DNA from: Desulfovibrionaceae bacterium UBA3823
GTDB lineage: Bacteria; Desulfobacterota; Desulfovibrionia; Desulfovibrionales; Desulfovibrionaceae
Assembly: GCA_002369295.1 (NCBI GenBank)
Contig: DFDR01000154.1
Location: 1-24,689 of the forward strand
Direction of reading: 5' to 3'
DNA length: 24,689 nt
In this document: one piece after another, positions 15,613 through 22,594 of the stretch
Position numbering within the stretch: position 1 is the first letter of the stretch
Layout of the letters: the number at the start of each line of letters is the position of its first letter
Notes under the pieces: model-generated
Database searches by the model: none
What the model saw: the letters and a program-made list of their open reading frames with translations, nothing else
What the model was told of the DNA's origin: nothing
Made by a program: the position numbers and the translations under genes

Positions 15613-16328
15613 TCGAGGTACTTGTTCCAGCCTTGGAGCAGGACGGCATGCCCGTCCACGTACTTCTTCCGGAAGGCCTCTCCCTCCTCCCTGCCGGCAT
15701 CGCGGGCTTCGGGATACTCGGCTTCGATCTGCCGGTACTCCGCTTCCGAGATCTCAGCCGTGGTGACGTAGTCGCCGCCGGGGCGAGTATCGCCGATCCA
15801 GGCGAAGTGCTGTCTGCGCCCGAACAGCATGCGCCAGCCGCAGCCAAAGCGGGTGAGCTTCGAGACGATGCGGAAGCCATGGGGCATGGCCTTGGCCGCC
15901 GCGCGCTCGGCCTCGTCGATGCCGTACGCCGTCCGCCCGCCGTGCACGGCGGCCAGCAGCAGGCGGCAGAAGCCGGCTCCGTCCCAGTCGCGTCCGGTGA
16001 TGCTGCGGATGCTCTTGCCGTGAGCGAGCGGCATGATCTCGTCAGGGACGTTGAAGGCGTTGTGGACGACGATCGTCTCCCTGCCGGGGGGCGTGATGCA
16101 GGTGCAGGGCTCGTAGGGGTGGGAAGAGAGGCCCCAGCGCTGCGTCCCCTCGATCAGCCATGTGCCGCCGTCGACGATGGCCAGCAGGATTTCCGCTTCC
16201 ATGTGGATGGCGAGGACGTCCCTGGCGTCCGCAAAGCGGGCCTTGCGGAGCATCTCCCGCGCCTGCATGGCAGGATGCCTGTCCGGCTTCAGGCTGGCGT
16301 ACTCGAGCGCAAAGCGCTGTCCATGCAT
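15609..16328 (-). CDS. Unrecognised 239-residue protein, last gene of a five-gene run
   Basis: I do not recognise the family. The protein starts MHGQRFALEYASLKPDRHP and has no signal peptide or membrane helix. Conserved-looking features are a helical N-terminus (about residues 15-45), an acidic patch IHMEAEILLAIVDGG, a cluster CTCITPPGRETIVVHNAFN (about residues 74-92), GRDWDGAGFCRLLLAAVHGG and an aromatic tail HAVLLQGWNKYLD. The start at 16328 is supported by AGGAGG six bases upstream. It begins ten bases after the ogt stop, at the end of the HD-arginase-ACT-ogt series, so it is likely expressed with them. Its stop shares a CTAG with mntP. Confidence 0.75.
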   Translation of the reverse strand: MHGQRFALEYASLKPDRHPAMQAREMLRKARFADARDVLAIHMEAEILLAIVDGGTWLIEGTQRWGLSSHPYEPCTCITPPGRETIVVHNAFNVPDEIMPLAHGKSIRSITGRDWDGAGFCRLLLAAVHGGRTAYGIDEAERAAAKAMPHGFRIVSKLTRFGCGWRMLFGRRQHFAWIGDTRPGGDYVTTAEISEAEYRQIEAEYPEARDAGREEGEAFRKKYVDGHAVLLQGWNKYLD

Positions 16329-16338
16329 GCGGCGCCTC

Positions 16339-16878
16339 CTATGCCGGCGCCTGGCCTGGCGGGTCAAGCCAGCCGGGTTCTGCCAGGCCGGCCTGCTCGA
16401 GTTCGAGCAGCCTGGCCTTGCGAGCAAGCCCCCCGGCGTAGCCGGTGAGCCTTCCGCCGGCGCCGACCACGCGGTGGCAGGGGACAATGAGGGAGACGGG
16501 ATTGAGGCCGACGGCGCGGCCGACAGCCCGGGCCGACATCCTGGCTGTTCCCCTGCGCCTGGCAAGGAGCTCTGCGATGGCGACGTAGGTCATGGTCCTG
16601 CCGTAGGGGATGCCTGTCAGCATGTCCCAGACCTCCCTGCAGAAGGGCGTTCCCTTGAGGGCAAGCGGCGGCGAGAAGCCGGGATCGCTTCCGCTGAAGT
16701 AGCTCTCGAGCCACTGGCAGGCCGCATCGAAGACGGGAAGATTCCGCTCCTCGTGTTCCGGATCCAGCGTCTGCGCAAAATGCGCCTGCCCGTCGAACCA
16801 CAGGCCGGTCAGCGCCTCGCCGTTCGAGGCGAGCGTGATGCCCCCCAGCGGGGAGGTCCAGCTGCGCGTGTACTCCAT
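16339..16878 (-). CDS. ogt: Methylated-DNA-protein cysteine methyltransferase
   Basis: The 179-residue protein is a suicide DNA-repair enzyme that removes alkyl groups from O6-alkylguanine. The active site IVPCHRVVGAGG (acceptor C134) is exact, with IPYGRTMTYVAIAELL (about residues 90-105) as the helix-turn-helix region and RAVGLNP before the active site. The N-terminal domain (residues 1-75) is present, so this is the full Ogt/MGMT architecture. The tail after residue 160 is proline-rich and slightly long. Start at the ATG 16878, seven bases after the ACT-gene stop. It is part of the minus-strand run 15609-18761. Confidence 0.95.
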   Translation of the reverse strand: MEYTRSWTSPLGGITLASNGEALTGLWFDGQAHFAQTLDPEHEERNLPVFDAACQWLESYFSGSDPGFSPPLALKGTPFCREVWDMLTGIPYGRTMTYVAIAELLARRRGTARMSARAVGRAVGLNPVSLIVPCHRVVGAGGRLTGYAGGLARKARLLELEQAGLAEPGWLDPPGQAPA

Positions 16879-16885
16879 GGCCGCC

Positions 16886-17251
16886 TCAGACCGTCTCGAA
16901 GCCGGCTTCGGCCAGCGCGGCCAGCGCCCGTTCGAAGTCGGCGTCCTTGACGAGGATGTAGTCCGTGTCGAAGGTCGATACGGCAAAGATCGGTATGCCA
17001 CGGCTGGCCAGCGCGCCGGAAAGCCTGGACAGCACGCCGACGAGGGAAAAGTCCATGCTGCCCTTGACCCGGAAAGCCCGCCAGCCGTCTTCGCGCGCCA
17101 GCGCCGTCCGGGGCGCGTCCCCAGTGGGGCAGACAAGGGAGATTTCGTCGGCGGTCCTGCCGAGGAAGAACAGTTCAGAGGCAAGGTCGATGCCGGCGAG
17201 GCCGGCAAGCTTGCAGACGGAAAGGGTGAGGTCCAGGGCTTCCAGCTGCAT
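16886..17251 (-). CDS. ACT-domain protein (ACT_7/CASTOR-like)
   Basis: The 121-residue protein fits small ACT-domain proteins with two ACT-like halves. The C-terminal half has the hallmark sequence GWRAFRVKGSMDFSLVGVLSRL (about residues 56-77) followed by IPIFAVSTFDTDYILVKDADFERAL. ACT domains usually bind amino acids or similar small ligands and regulate a partner. No enzyme domain is attached. It begins three bases after the stop of the arginase-fold gene and ends seven bases before ogt, so it is tightly co-transcribed. Ligand unknown; an arginine- or ureide-related ligand would be speculation. Confidence 0.85.
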   Translation of the reverse strand: MQLEALDLTLSVCKLAGLAGIDLASELFFLGRTADEISLVCPTGDAPRTALAREDGWRAFRVKGSMDFSLVGVLSRLSGALASRGIPIFAVSTFDTDYILVKDADFERALAALAEAGFETV

Positions 17252-17254
17252 GGC

Positions 17255-18106
17255 CTATTCCGTGAAGAGCCTGAGCCCGGAGAGCGTCTTGCGGAGCCTG
17301 TGCTCGTCGAAGGGCAGGTACTCGGCGATGGTGAAGCCGGCTATTTCGGAGGCGCCGGCGATGCAGGCCAGCGTCTCCGCCAGCGTTTCCATGTCCATTC
17401 TGCCTCCGCCGGAGCCGTCGCCCGCAAGTTCGGGATTGGCAAAGTAGGTCGAGTGGAAGCGGCGCTCGTCCAGCACGTCGATGTCGAAATGGACGAGCAC
17501 GTGCCTGAAGCGGCGGGCGAAGGCCCGGATCTCCTGTGCAGAAAGGAAGCTGCCGGTCTGGATGCGGCAGTCGATGCCGGCTTCCTTGAGAAAGCGCTCC
17601 TGATAGCCGTGCAGGCCCTGCAGGCCCACGTAGAGCAGCCCGCCTGCCTTGAAGGGAGGGTGCTCCATCATGCCGGCGAGGCCTGGATCGCCTGCGCCGA
17701 GGAGCGAGCCCAGCACCATGGCGTGGGCATAGGGATAGCCGTCCTGGGGCGTGGAGACGTCCGGGTGGGCGTCGATCCAGATTATGCCGGCATCGGGATA
17801 GCGTCCGTGGAGGTAGTCGAATGGGGCCAGCGACACCAGACAGCTGCCGCCCAGGGTGATGATGCGGTCCGGCCGCTCTCGGGCAATTTTGCGCTTGGCG
17901 TCGGCGATGCCGGCAAGAATCTCTTTCCGCGCGCGCATGCCCTCGGCAACTGGGCGCGACTTGCCGTCGGGGGCAGGCACGTCGACCTGGATCAGGGGCT
18001 GGTCGGGGTTTGGCGGCAGGATGTGCCGCAGGAGATGGGCGCCGAACCAGTAGGTGTCGAGGCCGCCGCTGAGATGGTCGGGGTAGAGCAGTCGAATGGT
18101 CTTCAT
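17255..18106 (-). CDS. Arginase/agmatinase-fold protein
   Basis: The 283-residue protein has the ureohydrolase metal motifs DAHPD (residues 112-116) and HFDIDVLD (about 206-213), and a late glutamate in IAEYLPFDEH (E262). The first motif, usually GGDH/GGNH, reads GGSC (86-89), so the histidine that binds the first manganese is replaced by cysteine. Some family members with GGDC are known, so activity is possible but the substrate cannot be named. AAGGA precedes the ATG at 18106. It sits 37 bases after the HD gene and 3 bases before the ACT gene. I would not call it arginase without biochemical evidence. Confidence 0.85.
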   Translation of the reverse strand: MKTIRLLYPDHLSGGLDTYWFGAHLLRHILPPNPDQPLIQVDVPAPDGKSRPVAEGMRARKEILAGIADAKRKIARERPDRIITLGGSCLVSLAPFDYLHGRYPDAGIIWIDAHPDVSTPQDGYPYAHAMVLGSLLGAGDPGLAGMMEHPPFKAGGLLYVGLQGLHGYQERFLKEAGIDCRIQTGSFLSAQEIRAFARRFRHVLVHFDIDVLDERRFHSTYFANPELAGDGSGGGRMDMETLAETLACIAGASEIAGFTIAEYLPFDEHRLRKTLSGLRLFTE

Positions 18107-18143
18107 GCCGGTTTCCTTGCGTTCGGGAAGGAGGGCGCCGCTG

Positions 18144-18761
18144 CTAGGGCTTGATGCTTCCCTGCCTGACGTTGCGCTGGATTATCTGGTCAATGAGTCC
18201 GAAGAGCCGTTCGGAACCGAGCTTCACCTTGCGCTGGCGCCTGTAGACCTGCTCGGCGCTGACGCCGTGCGCCTTCCAGTCGGCTCCGCCGTTGCAGTCG
18301 TTGAGCATGAGCGGCTGGAGATTGTCGATGGCGTGGGCGTACTTGGCCTCCGGCGTCTCGTAGGCCTCGAACTCGTCGAAGAGGGCGGTCAGCTCCGTTT
18401 TCTGGTCCTCGGGCAGCAGGGAGAAGATGCGTTCCTTGGCCGCATCCTCCCTGGCCTTCTGCGTCGCGAGTCCTTCCGCATCGTAGGCGTAGGTGTCCCC
18501 GGCATCTATCTCCACGATGTCGTGGATGAGGCACATGAGGATGACTCTGGCGATGTCCACGGGCCCGTTGGCGTGCTCCCGGAGCAGGTAGGCCATGATG
18601 GCCATGTGCCAGGCGTGCTCTGCGTCGTTTTCGCTCCGGCCCTTGCCTGAGAGGTGGGTCTGCCTGAAGATGTTCTTTTCCTTGTCGATCTCCAGGGAAA
18701 AGGCCATCTGTCGCTTGAGTCTGTCTTCCTTAATCTTGTCTTCCATTAGTCTGTCTTCCAT
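18144..18761 (-). CDS. HD-domain phosphohydrolase (HDDC2/YfbR-like)
   Basis: The 205-residue protein has the HD-domain residues in order: SENDAEHAWHM (H49), CLIHDIVEIDAGD (H80, D81, with E84 and D87) and HAIDNLQP (D146). This pattern fits the HDDC2/YfbR group, metal-dependent 5'-deoxynucleotidases, although nucleotide specificity is not shown here. The N-terminus is odd: MEDRL-MEDKI-KEDRL is a threefold repeat of a five-residue unit, encoded by three 15-base repeats (18761-18717), two of which begin with ATG. AGGAG lies five bases before the first ATG. It is the first gene of a five-gene minus-strand run. Confidence 0.88.
   Translation of the reverse strand: MEDRLMEDKIKEDRLKRQMAFSLEIDKEKNIFRQTHLSGKGRSENDAEHAWHMAIMAYLLREHANGPVDIARVILMCLIHDIVEIDAGDTYAYDAEGLATQKAREDAAKERIFSLLPEDQKTELTALFDEFEAYETPEAKYAHAIDNLQPLMLNDCNGGADWKAHGVSAEQVYRRQRKVKLGSERLFGLIDQIIQRNVRQGSIKP
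18717..18761 (-). repeat. Three tandem 15-base repeats at a start codon
   Basis: ATGGAAGACAGACTA, ATGGAAGACAAGATT and AAGGAAGACAGACTC lie end to end in frame and encode five residues each at the N-terminus of the HD-domain gene. Slippage here would add or remove five residues and one ATG without breaking the frame. Confidence 0.85.
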
Positions 18762-18812
18762 GAACGCTCCTCATGCCTGTCGCGCTTCGCCGTCAGTGGC
18801 GTGCAGGCATAG

Positions 18813-18821
18813 AATATAGCA
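18813..18821 (-). promoter_or_regulatory. Candidate extended -10 promoter for the five-gene run
   Basis: On the minus strand TGCTATATT combines a TGn extension with TATATT (5 of 6 to -10). No good -35 is seen, which an extended -10 can tolerate. Transcription would start about 45 bases before the HD-gene ATG, downstream of rlmD. Confidence 0.4.
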
Positions 18822-18848
18822 TGTTGTTGATCGATTTTTCGCATAGAC

Positions 18849-20324
18849 TCAATTCTTTTTACGTAGCAGGCATACAGTTTCGATGTGCGGCGTGTGCGGG
18901 AAAAGATCCACAGGCAGGGCGCGAACAATGTCGAATCCTTCAACGAGCTTCTGCAGATCTCGTGCGAGGGTTGCTGGATTGCATGAGATGTAGACGAGGC
19001 GATCGAGATCCGCCTCGAGCAGGGCAGAGGCAAGGGGAAGGGTCAGGCCGGCGCGGGGGGGATCGCAGAGCGCCTGGCGCGCCTTGGCTTCGCGGAGGGC
19101 GCGGGGCAGAAGCCGTGCAGCGTCGCCTGCCAAATATTTGGCGGGAATGCCCATGCGTTCGGCGTTGAGGCGGGCCGAAGCAACGGAGGCTTTGGCGTAC
19201 TCGACGCCCGTCACGCGGCCTTCGCGGACCAGGGAAAGGCCGGGAGCGCCGGCGCCGCAGTAGAGGTCGAGAAGATTGCCTGGCACAAGTCCCTGGCCCG
19301 CCAGCCCGGCGAGCTTCTCGGCTGCGCGGGTGTTGACCTGGAAGAATCCTGCGCAGTCGACGAGGTAGCGCCGCTCGCCCAGGGGCGCCAGCATGAGCGC
19401 CGCCTCGGGGAACTCCCCCTGGCGGCACAGGGCAAAGTGCCTTGTGTCGCCCTGGCGCAGGAAGTCGGCAGCCTTGCGCTCCTCGTGGACCACGGCATGC
19501 AGGGCAGGGAAGCCTTCGAGCAGCTCGCAGGCGATGCGCCTGAGGGCTGCCGTCTCGGCATCGGACCCCCTGCTGGTGACAAGAATGACCCAGTAGGCCT
19601 CTTGGCCCTGGCTTGGCATGGCAAAGCCCGTGCAGGATTCGTCGGGCACGATGCCGGACCGGATCTGGCAGAAGCGCAGAAAGCCGCTGGCCTGCTCGCG
19701 CGCGTCCCGGCGGTCGCTCCTGCCGCGCCTTCCTCCGCGCGCAGGGGCTTCTTCCGCCGCCCCCTGCCTGTACACGCCAAGGCGCTCTCGGGCGCAGACG
19801 GCTTCGACGGCCTGGACCAGAGCCCTTGCCCCCTCGTCCATGAGCCGGCACTGGGGCGTTGCGACGATGTCGTGGCCGGAGCGCCGGCGCATGCCAAGGC
19901 GCAGCCGCCCTTCGGCGTCGGTGCCGAAGGCGAGCTCCATTTTGTTGCGGAAGCCCTCGGCGAGGGGCGAGGGGACGACGGGAGCTGCTTCGACGCCCTC
20001 GAGATGGCCTATGCGGGCAAAGGCGTCCTGGAGGATGCGCCGCTTCCAGACAAGCTGGACAGGGTAGGCCATGCGCATGAGCGGACAGCCCCCGCACTCG
20101 GCTGCATGGGGGCAGCAGGGGGCGGCCGCGTCGGGGGAGGCCTTGAGGATCTCGAGCGCCCTGGCCTCCCGGAAGCTCTTCCTGTCGGCCGTGATGCGGG
20201 CAAGCACGGTCTCGCCGGGCAGGGCGCCGGCAACGAAGGTGACAGGCTCGTTCGGGGCGCGGACAGCTATGCCCCTGCCGTCGGAACTTAACGAAGCTAT
20301 GGCCAGTTCGCAGCATGCATCCAT
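18849..20324 (-). CDS. rlmD: 23S rRNA (uracil-5)-methyltransferase, RlmD/RumA type
   Basis: The 491-residue protein matches TrmA/RumA-type m5U methyltransferases. An N-terminal TRAM-like domain (about residues 1-65) precedes the 4Fe-4S cysteines C71, C77, C80 and C159. The SAM domain shows DLYCGAGAPGLSL, then CDPPRAGL, and the catalytic cysteine is in YISCNPATLARDL (C448). The C-terminus ends FPHTPHIETVCLL as in the family. An arginine- and alanine-rich insertion (about residues 187-212) interrupts the central domain. RlmD versus the paralogue RlmC or TrmA cannot be separated with certainty by eye. GGAGG lies six bases before the ATG. A long perfect hairpin occupies the presumed leader. Confidence 0.9.
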   Translation of the reverse strand: MDACCELAIASLSSDGRGIAVRAPNEPVTFVAGALPGETVLARITADRKSFREARALEILKASPDAAAPCCPHAAECGGCPLMRMAYPVQLVWKRRILQDAFARIGHLEGVEAAPVVPSPLAEGFRNKMELAFGTDAEGRLRLGMRRRSGHDIVATPQCRLMDEGARALVQAVEAVCARERLGVYRQGAAEEAPARGGRRGRSDRRDAREQASGFLRFCQIRSGIVPDESCTGFAMPSQGQEAYWVILVTSRGSDAETAALRRIACELLEGFPALHAVVHEERKAADFLRQGDTRHFALCRQGEFPEAALMLAPLGERRYLVDCAGFFQVNTRAAEKLAGLAGQGLVPGNLLDLYCGAGAPGLSLVREGRVTGVEYAKASVASARLNAERMGIPAKYLAGDAARLLPRALREAKARQALCDPPRAGLTLPLASALLEADLDRLVYISCNPATLARDLQKLVEGFDIVRALPVDLFPHTPHIETVCLLRKKN

Positions 20325-20341
20325 CGGCGTCCTCCTTCAGA

Positions 20342-20389
20342 CCTGCCGGAGCCCGGACCCGTTGTGTCCAGGGACAGGGCTCCGGCAGG
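20342..20389 (-). other. Long perfect hairpin in the rlmD leader
   Basis: CCTGCCGGAGCCC (20342-20354) and GGGCTCCGGCAGG (20377-20389) pair perfectly over 13 bp, with an inner GGAC/GTCC pairing in the 22-base loop. The predicted rlmD transcript begins about here and the ribosome site follows four to six bases later. No T-run is present on either strand. Confidence 0.65.
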
Positions 20390-20392
20390 CCT

Positions 20393-20421
20393 GTTCTAGC
20401 AGGAGGGGCCGGCTATCTCAA
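20393..20421 (-). promoter_or_regulatory. Candidate rlmD promoter
   Basis: On the minus strand TTGAGA (20421-20416, 5 of 6) and TAGAAC (20398-20393, 4 of 6) are spaced by exactly 17 bases. Transcription would start near 20386, at the edge of the leader hairpin. Confidence 0.5.
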
Positions 20422-20473
20422 ACCTCGAAAGGCCACTCAGATCGGGAAAAGTTGCGCAAGGTGAAAAAATACT

Positions 20474-20502
20474 TTGCCAAACAGGAGAAAATGGTCTAGA
20501 GA
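20474..20502 (+). promoter_or_regulatory. Candidate promoter of rplU-rpmA
   Basis: TTGCCA (20474-20479, 5 of 6) and TAGAGA (20497-20502, weak) are spaced by 17 bases in an AT-richer stretch. The transcript would begin near 20509, giving a leader of roughly 215 bases before the L21 start. Confidence 0.4.
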
Positions 20503-20511
20503 TAGCGGGTT

Positions 20512-20658
20512 GTGCATCACAGGCTTATGCACCGAAAATTTTCGTGCCAGACGGCGAAGCGCCCCCAGGGCCCGCCTCGGACGGCATGGATATTTGAAGG
20601 CGCTGAATAGTTAGGATTCAGGCGTCTTCCTCCTAAGCTGAAGGTGCCTGCGGAATCC
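20512..20658 (+). other. Structured leader of rplU
   Basis: Three dyads are visible: GTGCAT/ATGCAC (20512-20532), the palindrome CGAAAATTTTCG (20533-20544) with flanking GCAC/GTGC, and a longer stacked hairpin at 20614-20658. In the last, GGATTC pairs with GAATCC, AGGC with GCCT, and CTTC with GAAG around a ten-base loop. The stacked hairpin lies about 65 bases before the L21 start and is the best candidate for an autoregulatory element; resemblance to a known L21 leader was not testable. Confidence 0.45.
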
Positions 20659-20724
20659 AGCTGGGCTAGGCCTGGCGTTTAATCCGGGGCAATAAATCCT
20701 CTCTCTTTTTGGAGGTACATGTTC

Positions 20725-21030
20725 ATGTACGCAATCATCAAGACCGGCGGCAAGCAGTACTGCGTGGAAGAAGGTTCTAAAATCCTCGTGGAGAAGCTTT
20801 CTGCCGAAGCCGGCACCGAAGTGACCCTCGATAAAGTCCTCATGCTCGGCGGCAACGGCATCAAGGTCGGTGCCGACGTGGCCAATGCCACTGTCACTGC
20901 TGAAGTTGTCAATCAGACCCGCGGCAAGAAGGTTCTCGTCTTCAAGCGCTGGCGCCGCAACGACTCCCGCAAGCTCCGCGGCCACCGTCAGGATCTGACT
21001 GAGCTCAAGATTAAAAGCATCAACGCCTAG
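20725..21030 (+). CDS. rplU: 50S ribosomal protein L21
   Basis: The 101-residue protein starts MYAIIKTGGKQYCVEEGSK, the canonical L21 N-terminus, and contains KVLVFKRWRRNDSRKLRGHRQ near its end. An ATG two codons earlier at 20719 is only three bases from GGAGG. The ATG at 20725, nine bases from GGAGG, fits the family start better. L21 binds 23S rRNA in the large subunit. rpmA follows 34 bases downstream, the normal order. Confidence 0.97.
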   Translation: MYAIIKTGGKQYCVEEGSKILVEKLSAEAGTEVTLDKVLMLGGNGIKVGADVANATVTAEVVNQTRGKKVLVFKRWRRNDSRKLRGHRQDLTELKIKSINA

Positions 21031-21064
21031 GCACCCTTCTGGTGCGCATTGTTAGGAGGATATC

Positions 21065-21337
21065 ATGGCACATAAAAAGGCAGGCGGTTCGTCCCGCAAC
21101 GGTCGCGACTCCAACGGCCAGCGCCGAGGCGTGAAAGTCTTCGGCGGCCAGCACGTCGTTCCCGGCAACATCATCGTCCGCCAGCTCGGCACCGTCATCT
21201 ACCCTGGCGAAGGCGTTGGCATGGGCAGGGACTACACCCTTTTCGCCCTCCAGCCCGGCAAGGTCCGCTACGAGCGCTACACCCGCAAGCGCCGCCAGAT
21301 GACCAGGGTCCACGTGGACGCGGTCGCCGCTGAGTAA
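21065..21337 (+). CDS. rpmA: 50S ribosomal protein L27
   Basis: The 90-residue protein begins [20 protein letters not shown], the normal L27 N-terminus that reaches the peptidyl transferase centre. The cleavable N-terminal extension seen in Firmicutes is absent. The conserved GVKVFGGQ and [20 protein letters not shown] regions are intact. GGAGG lies five bases before the ATG. A likely terminator follows at 21365-21397, partly separating it from obgE. Confidence 0.97.
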   Translation: MAHKKAGGSSRNGRDSNGQRRGVKVFGGQHVVPGNIIVRQLGTVIYPGEGVGMGRDYTLFALQPGKVRYERYTRKRRQMTRVHVDAVAAE

Positions 21338-21364
21338 GCAGACAGGCTGACGCTGTTTTTTCGA

Positions 21365-21397
21365 GGGAAGGGGTCGCAAGGCTTCTTCCCTTTTTTT
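21365..21397 (+). terminator. Intrinsic terminator after rpmA
   Basis: GGGAAG (21365-21370) pairs with CTTCCC (21385-21390) around a 14-base loop, followed by seven T residues. It lies 28 bases after the rpmA stop. The short stem suggests partial termination, letting some transcripts continue into obgE. Confidence 0.7.
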
Positions 21398-21454
21398 CTC
21401 GCTTTTTCCTCTCCCGCGGCGCAGTACCGGGAGACGGCTCCAAGGGAGGGCAAC

Positions 21455-22564
21455 ATGCGTTTTGTTGACGAAGCGCGCATTACGGTGAAGGCCGGCGACG
21501 GCGGCGCAGGCAGCGTCCACTTCCGCAGGGAGAAGTTCATTCCCAAGGGCGGACCGGACGGGGGCGACGGCGGCGACGGCGGCTCCGTCATCCTGCGCGC
21601 CGACGGCAGGCTGCTCACGCTCTACGACTTCCGCCTCAAGCGCCACTACGGCGCCAAGAACGGACAGCCCGGCATGGGCCGCCAGATGTACGGCCGCAAG
21701 GGCGAGAACATGGTGCTCCACCTGCCGGTGGGCACCATGGTCTATCTGGTCACCGGCGACGGCGAGCGCCTGCTCACTGATCTGAGCGAGCCCGGCCAGG
21801 AGGTCGTGGTCGCCAAGGGCGGCCGCGGCGGCCTTGGCAATATCCACTTCAAGAGCTCCACCATGCGCGCGCCGCGCTTTGCTCAGCCCGGCGAGCCCGG
21901 CGAGGAGGCCACCCTGCGCCTGGAACTCAAGATCCTGGCCGATGCGGGCCTGCTCGGCCTGCCCAACGCCGGCAAGTCCACCTTCCTCTCCTGCGTTTCG
22001 GCCGCCAGGCCCAAGATTGCCCCCTATCCCTTCACGACCCTCGTGCCCAACCTCGGCGTCATGATCGACGCCGACGATCCCGGCCGGCGCCTCGTGATAG
22101 CCGACATCCCGGGCCTCATCGAGGGAGCGAGCCAGGGCACGGGCCTCGGAATCCGCTTCCTCAAGCACGTTGAGCGCACGCGCTTCCTCATCCACATCCT
22201 GAGCATTGAGGACATGGACGAGAACGATCCCTGGGCAGGCTTCAGGCTCATCAACGACGAGCTTGCGTCCTTCGACCCCGAGCTCGCGGCCCACGACCAG
22301 ATCGAGGTGGTCAACAAGATCGACCTCGTCCCTGAGGAAAAGCTCGAAGCGCTCAGACAGAGAGCTGCAGAGGACGGCCGGCGCATCTTTTTCATCTCCG
22401 CCAAGGAGGGACGGGGCGTGGACGAGCTCATGGAGGCCCTGTGGCAGCGCCGCGACCGCACGGAACCGCACGCTCCGCTCGTGCGCACCAAGGATCCCGG
22501 CGAGACGGCCGAAACTGAGGAATTCCCGGAAATCGAAGTCATATACACCCACGAGACGGAGTAG
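21455..22564 (+). CDS. obgE: Obg/CgtA family GTPase
   Basis: The 369-residue GTPase acts in late 50S assembly and stress control. The glycine-rich Obg fold is at residues 1-158, including DGGAGSVHFRREKFIPKGGP. The G domain follows with G1 GLPNAGKS (168-175), the switch PYPFTTLVPNLG, G3 DIPGLIEGA (217-225), G4 NKID (287-290) and G5 SAKEG (315-319). The C-terminal tail is short and acidic. AAGGGAGG precedes the ATG. The order rplU-rpmA-obgE is widely conserved. proB begins 30 bases after the stop. Confidence 0.97.
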   Translation: MRFVDEARITVKAGDGGAGSVHFRREKFIPKGGPDGGDGGDGGSVILRADGRLLTLYDFRLKRHYGAKNGQPGMGRQMYGRKGENMVLHLPVGTMVYLVTGDGERLLTDLSEPGQEVVVAKGGRGGLGNIHFKSSTMRAPRFAQPGEPGEEATLRLELKILADAGLLGLPNAGKSTFLSCVSAARPKIAPYPFTTLVPNLGVMIDADDPGRRLVIADIPGLIEGASQGTGLGIRFLKHVERTRFLIHILSIEDMDENDPWAGFRLINDELASFDPELAAHDQIEVVNKIDLVPEEKLEALRQRAAEDGRRIFFISAKEGRGVDELMEALWQRRDRTEPHAPLVRTKDPGETAETEEFPEIEVIYTHETE

Positions 22565-22594
22565 CGCCCGAGCTTGCGGCGCAAGGCGGCATCT

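Larger units (their letters stand above)
20325..20724. other. Divergent 400-base intergenic region, rlmD/rplU
   Basis: The region contains candidate promoters for rlmD (20393-20421, minus) and rplU (20474-20502, plus). It also has the rlmD leader hairpin (20342-20389) and a series of rplU leader dyads (20512-20532, 20529-20547, 20614-20658). I see no convincing protein-coding gene in it. Confidence 0.6.
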
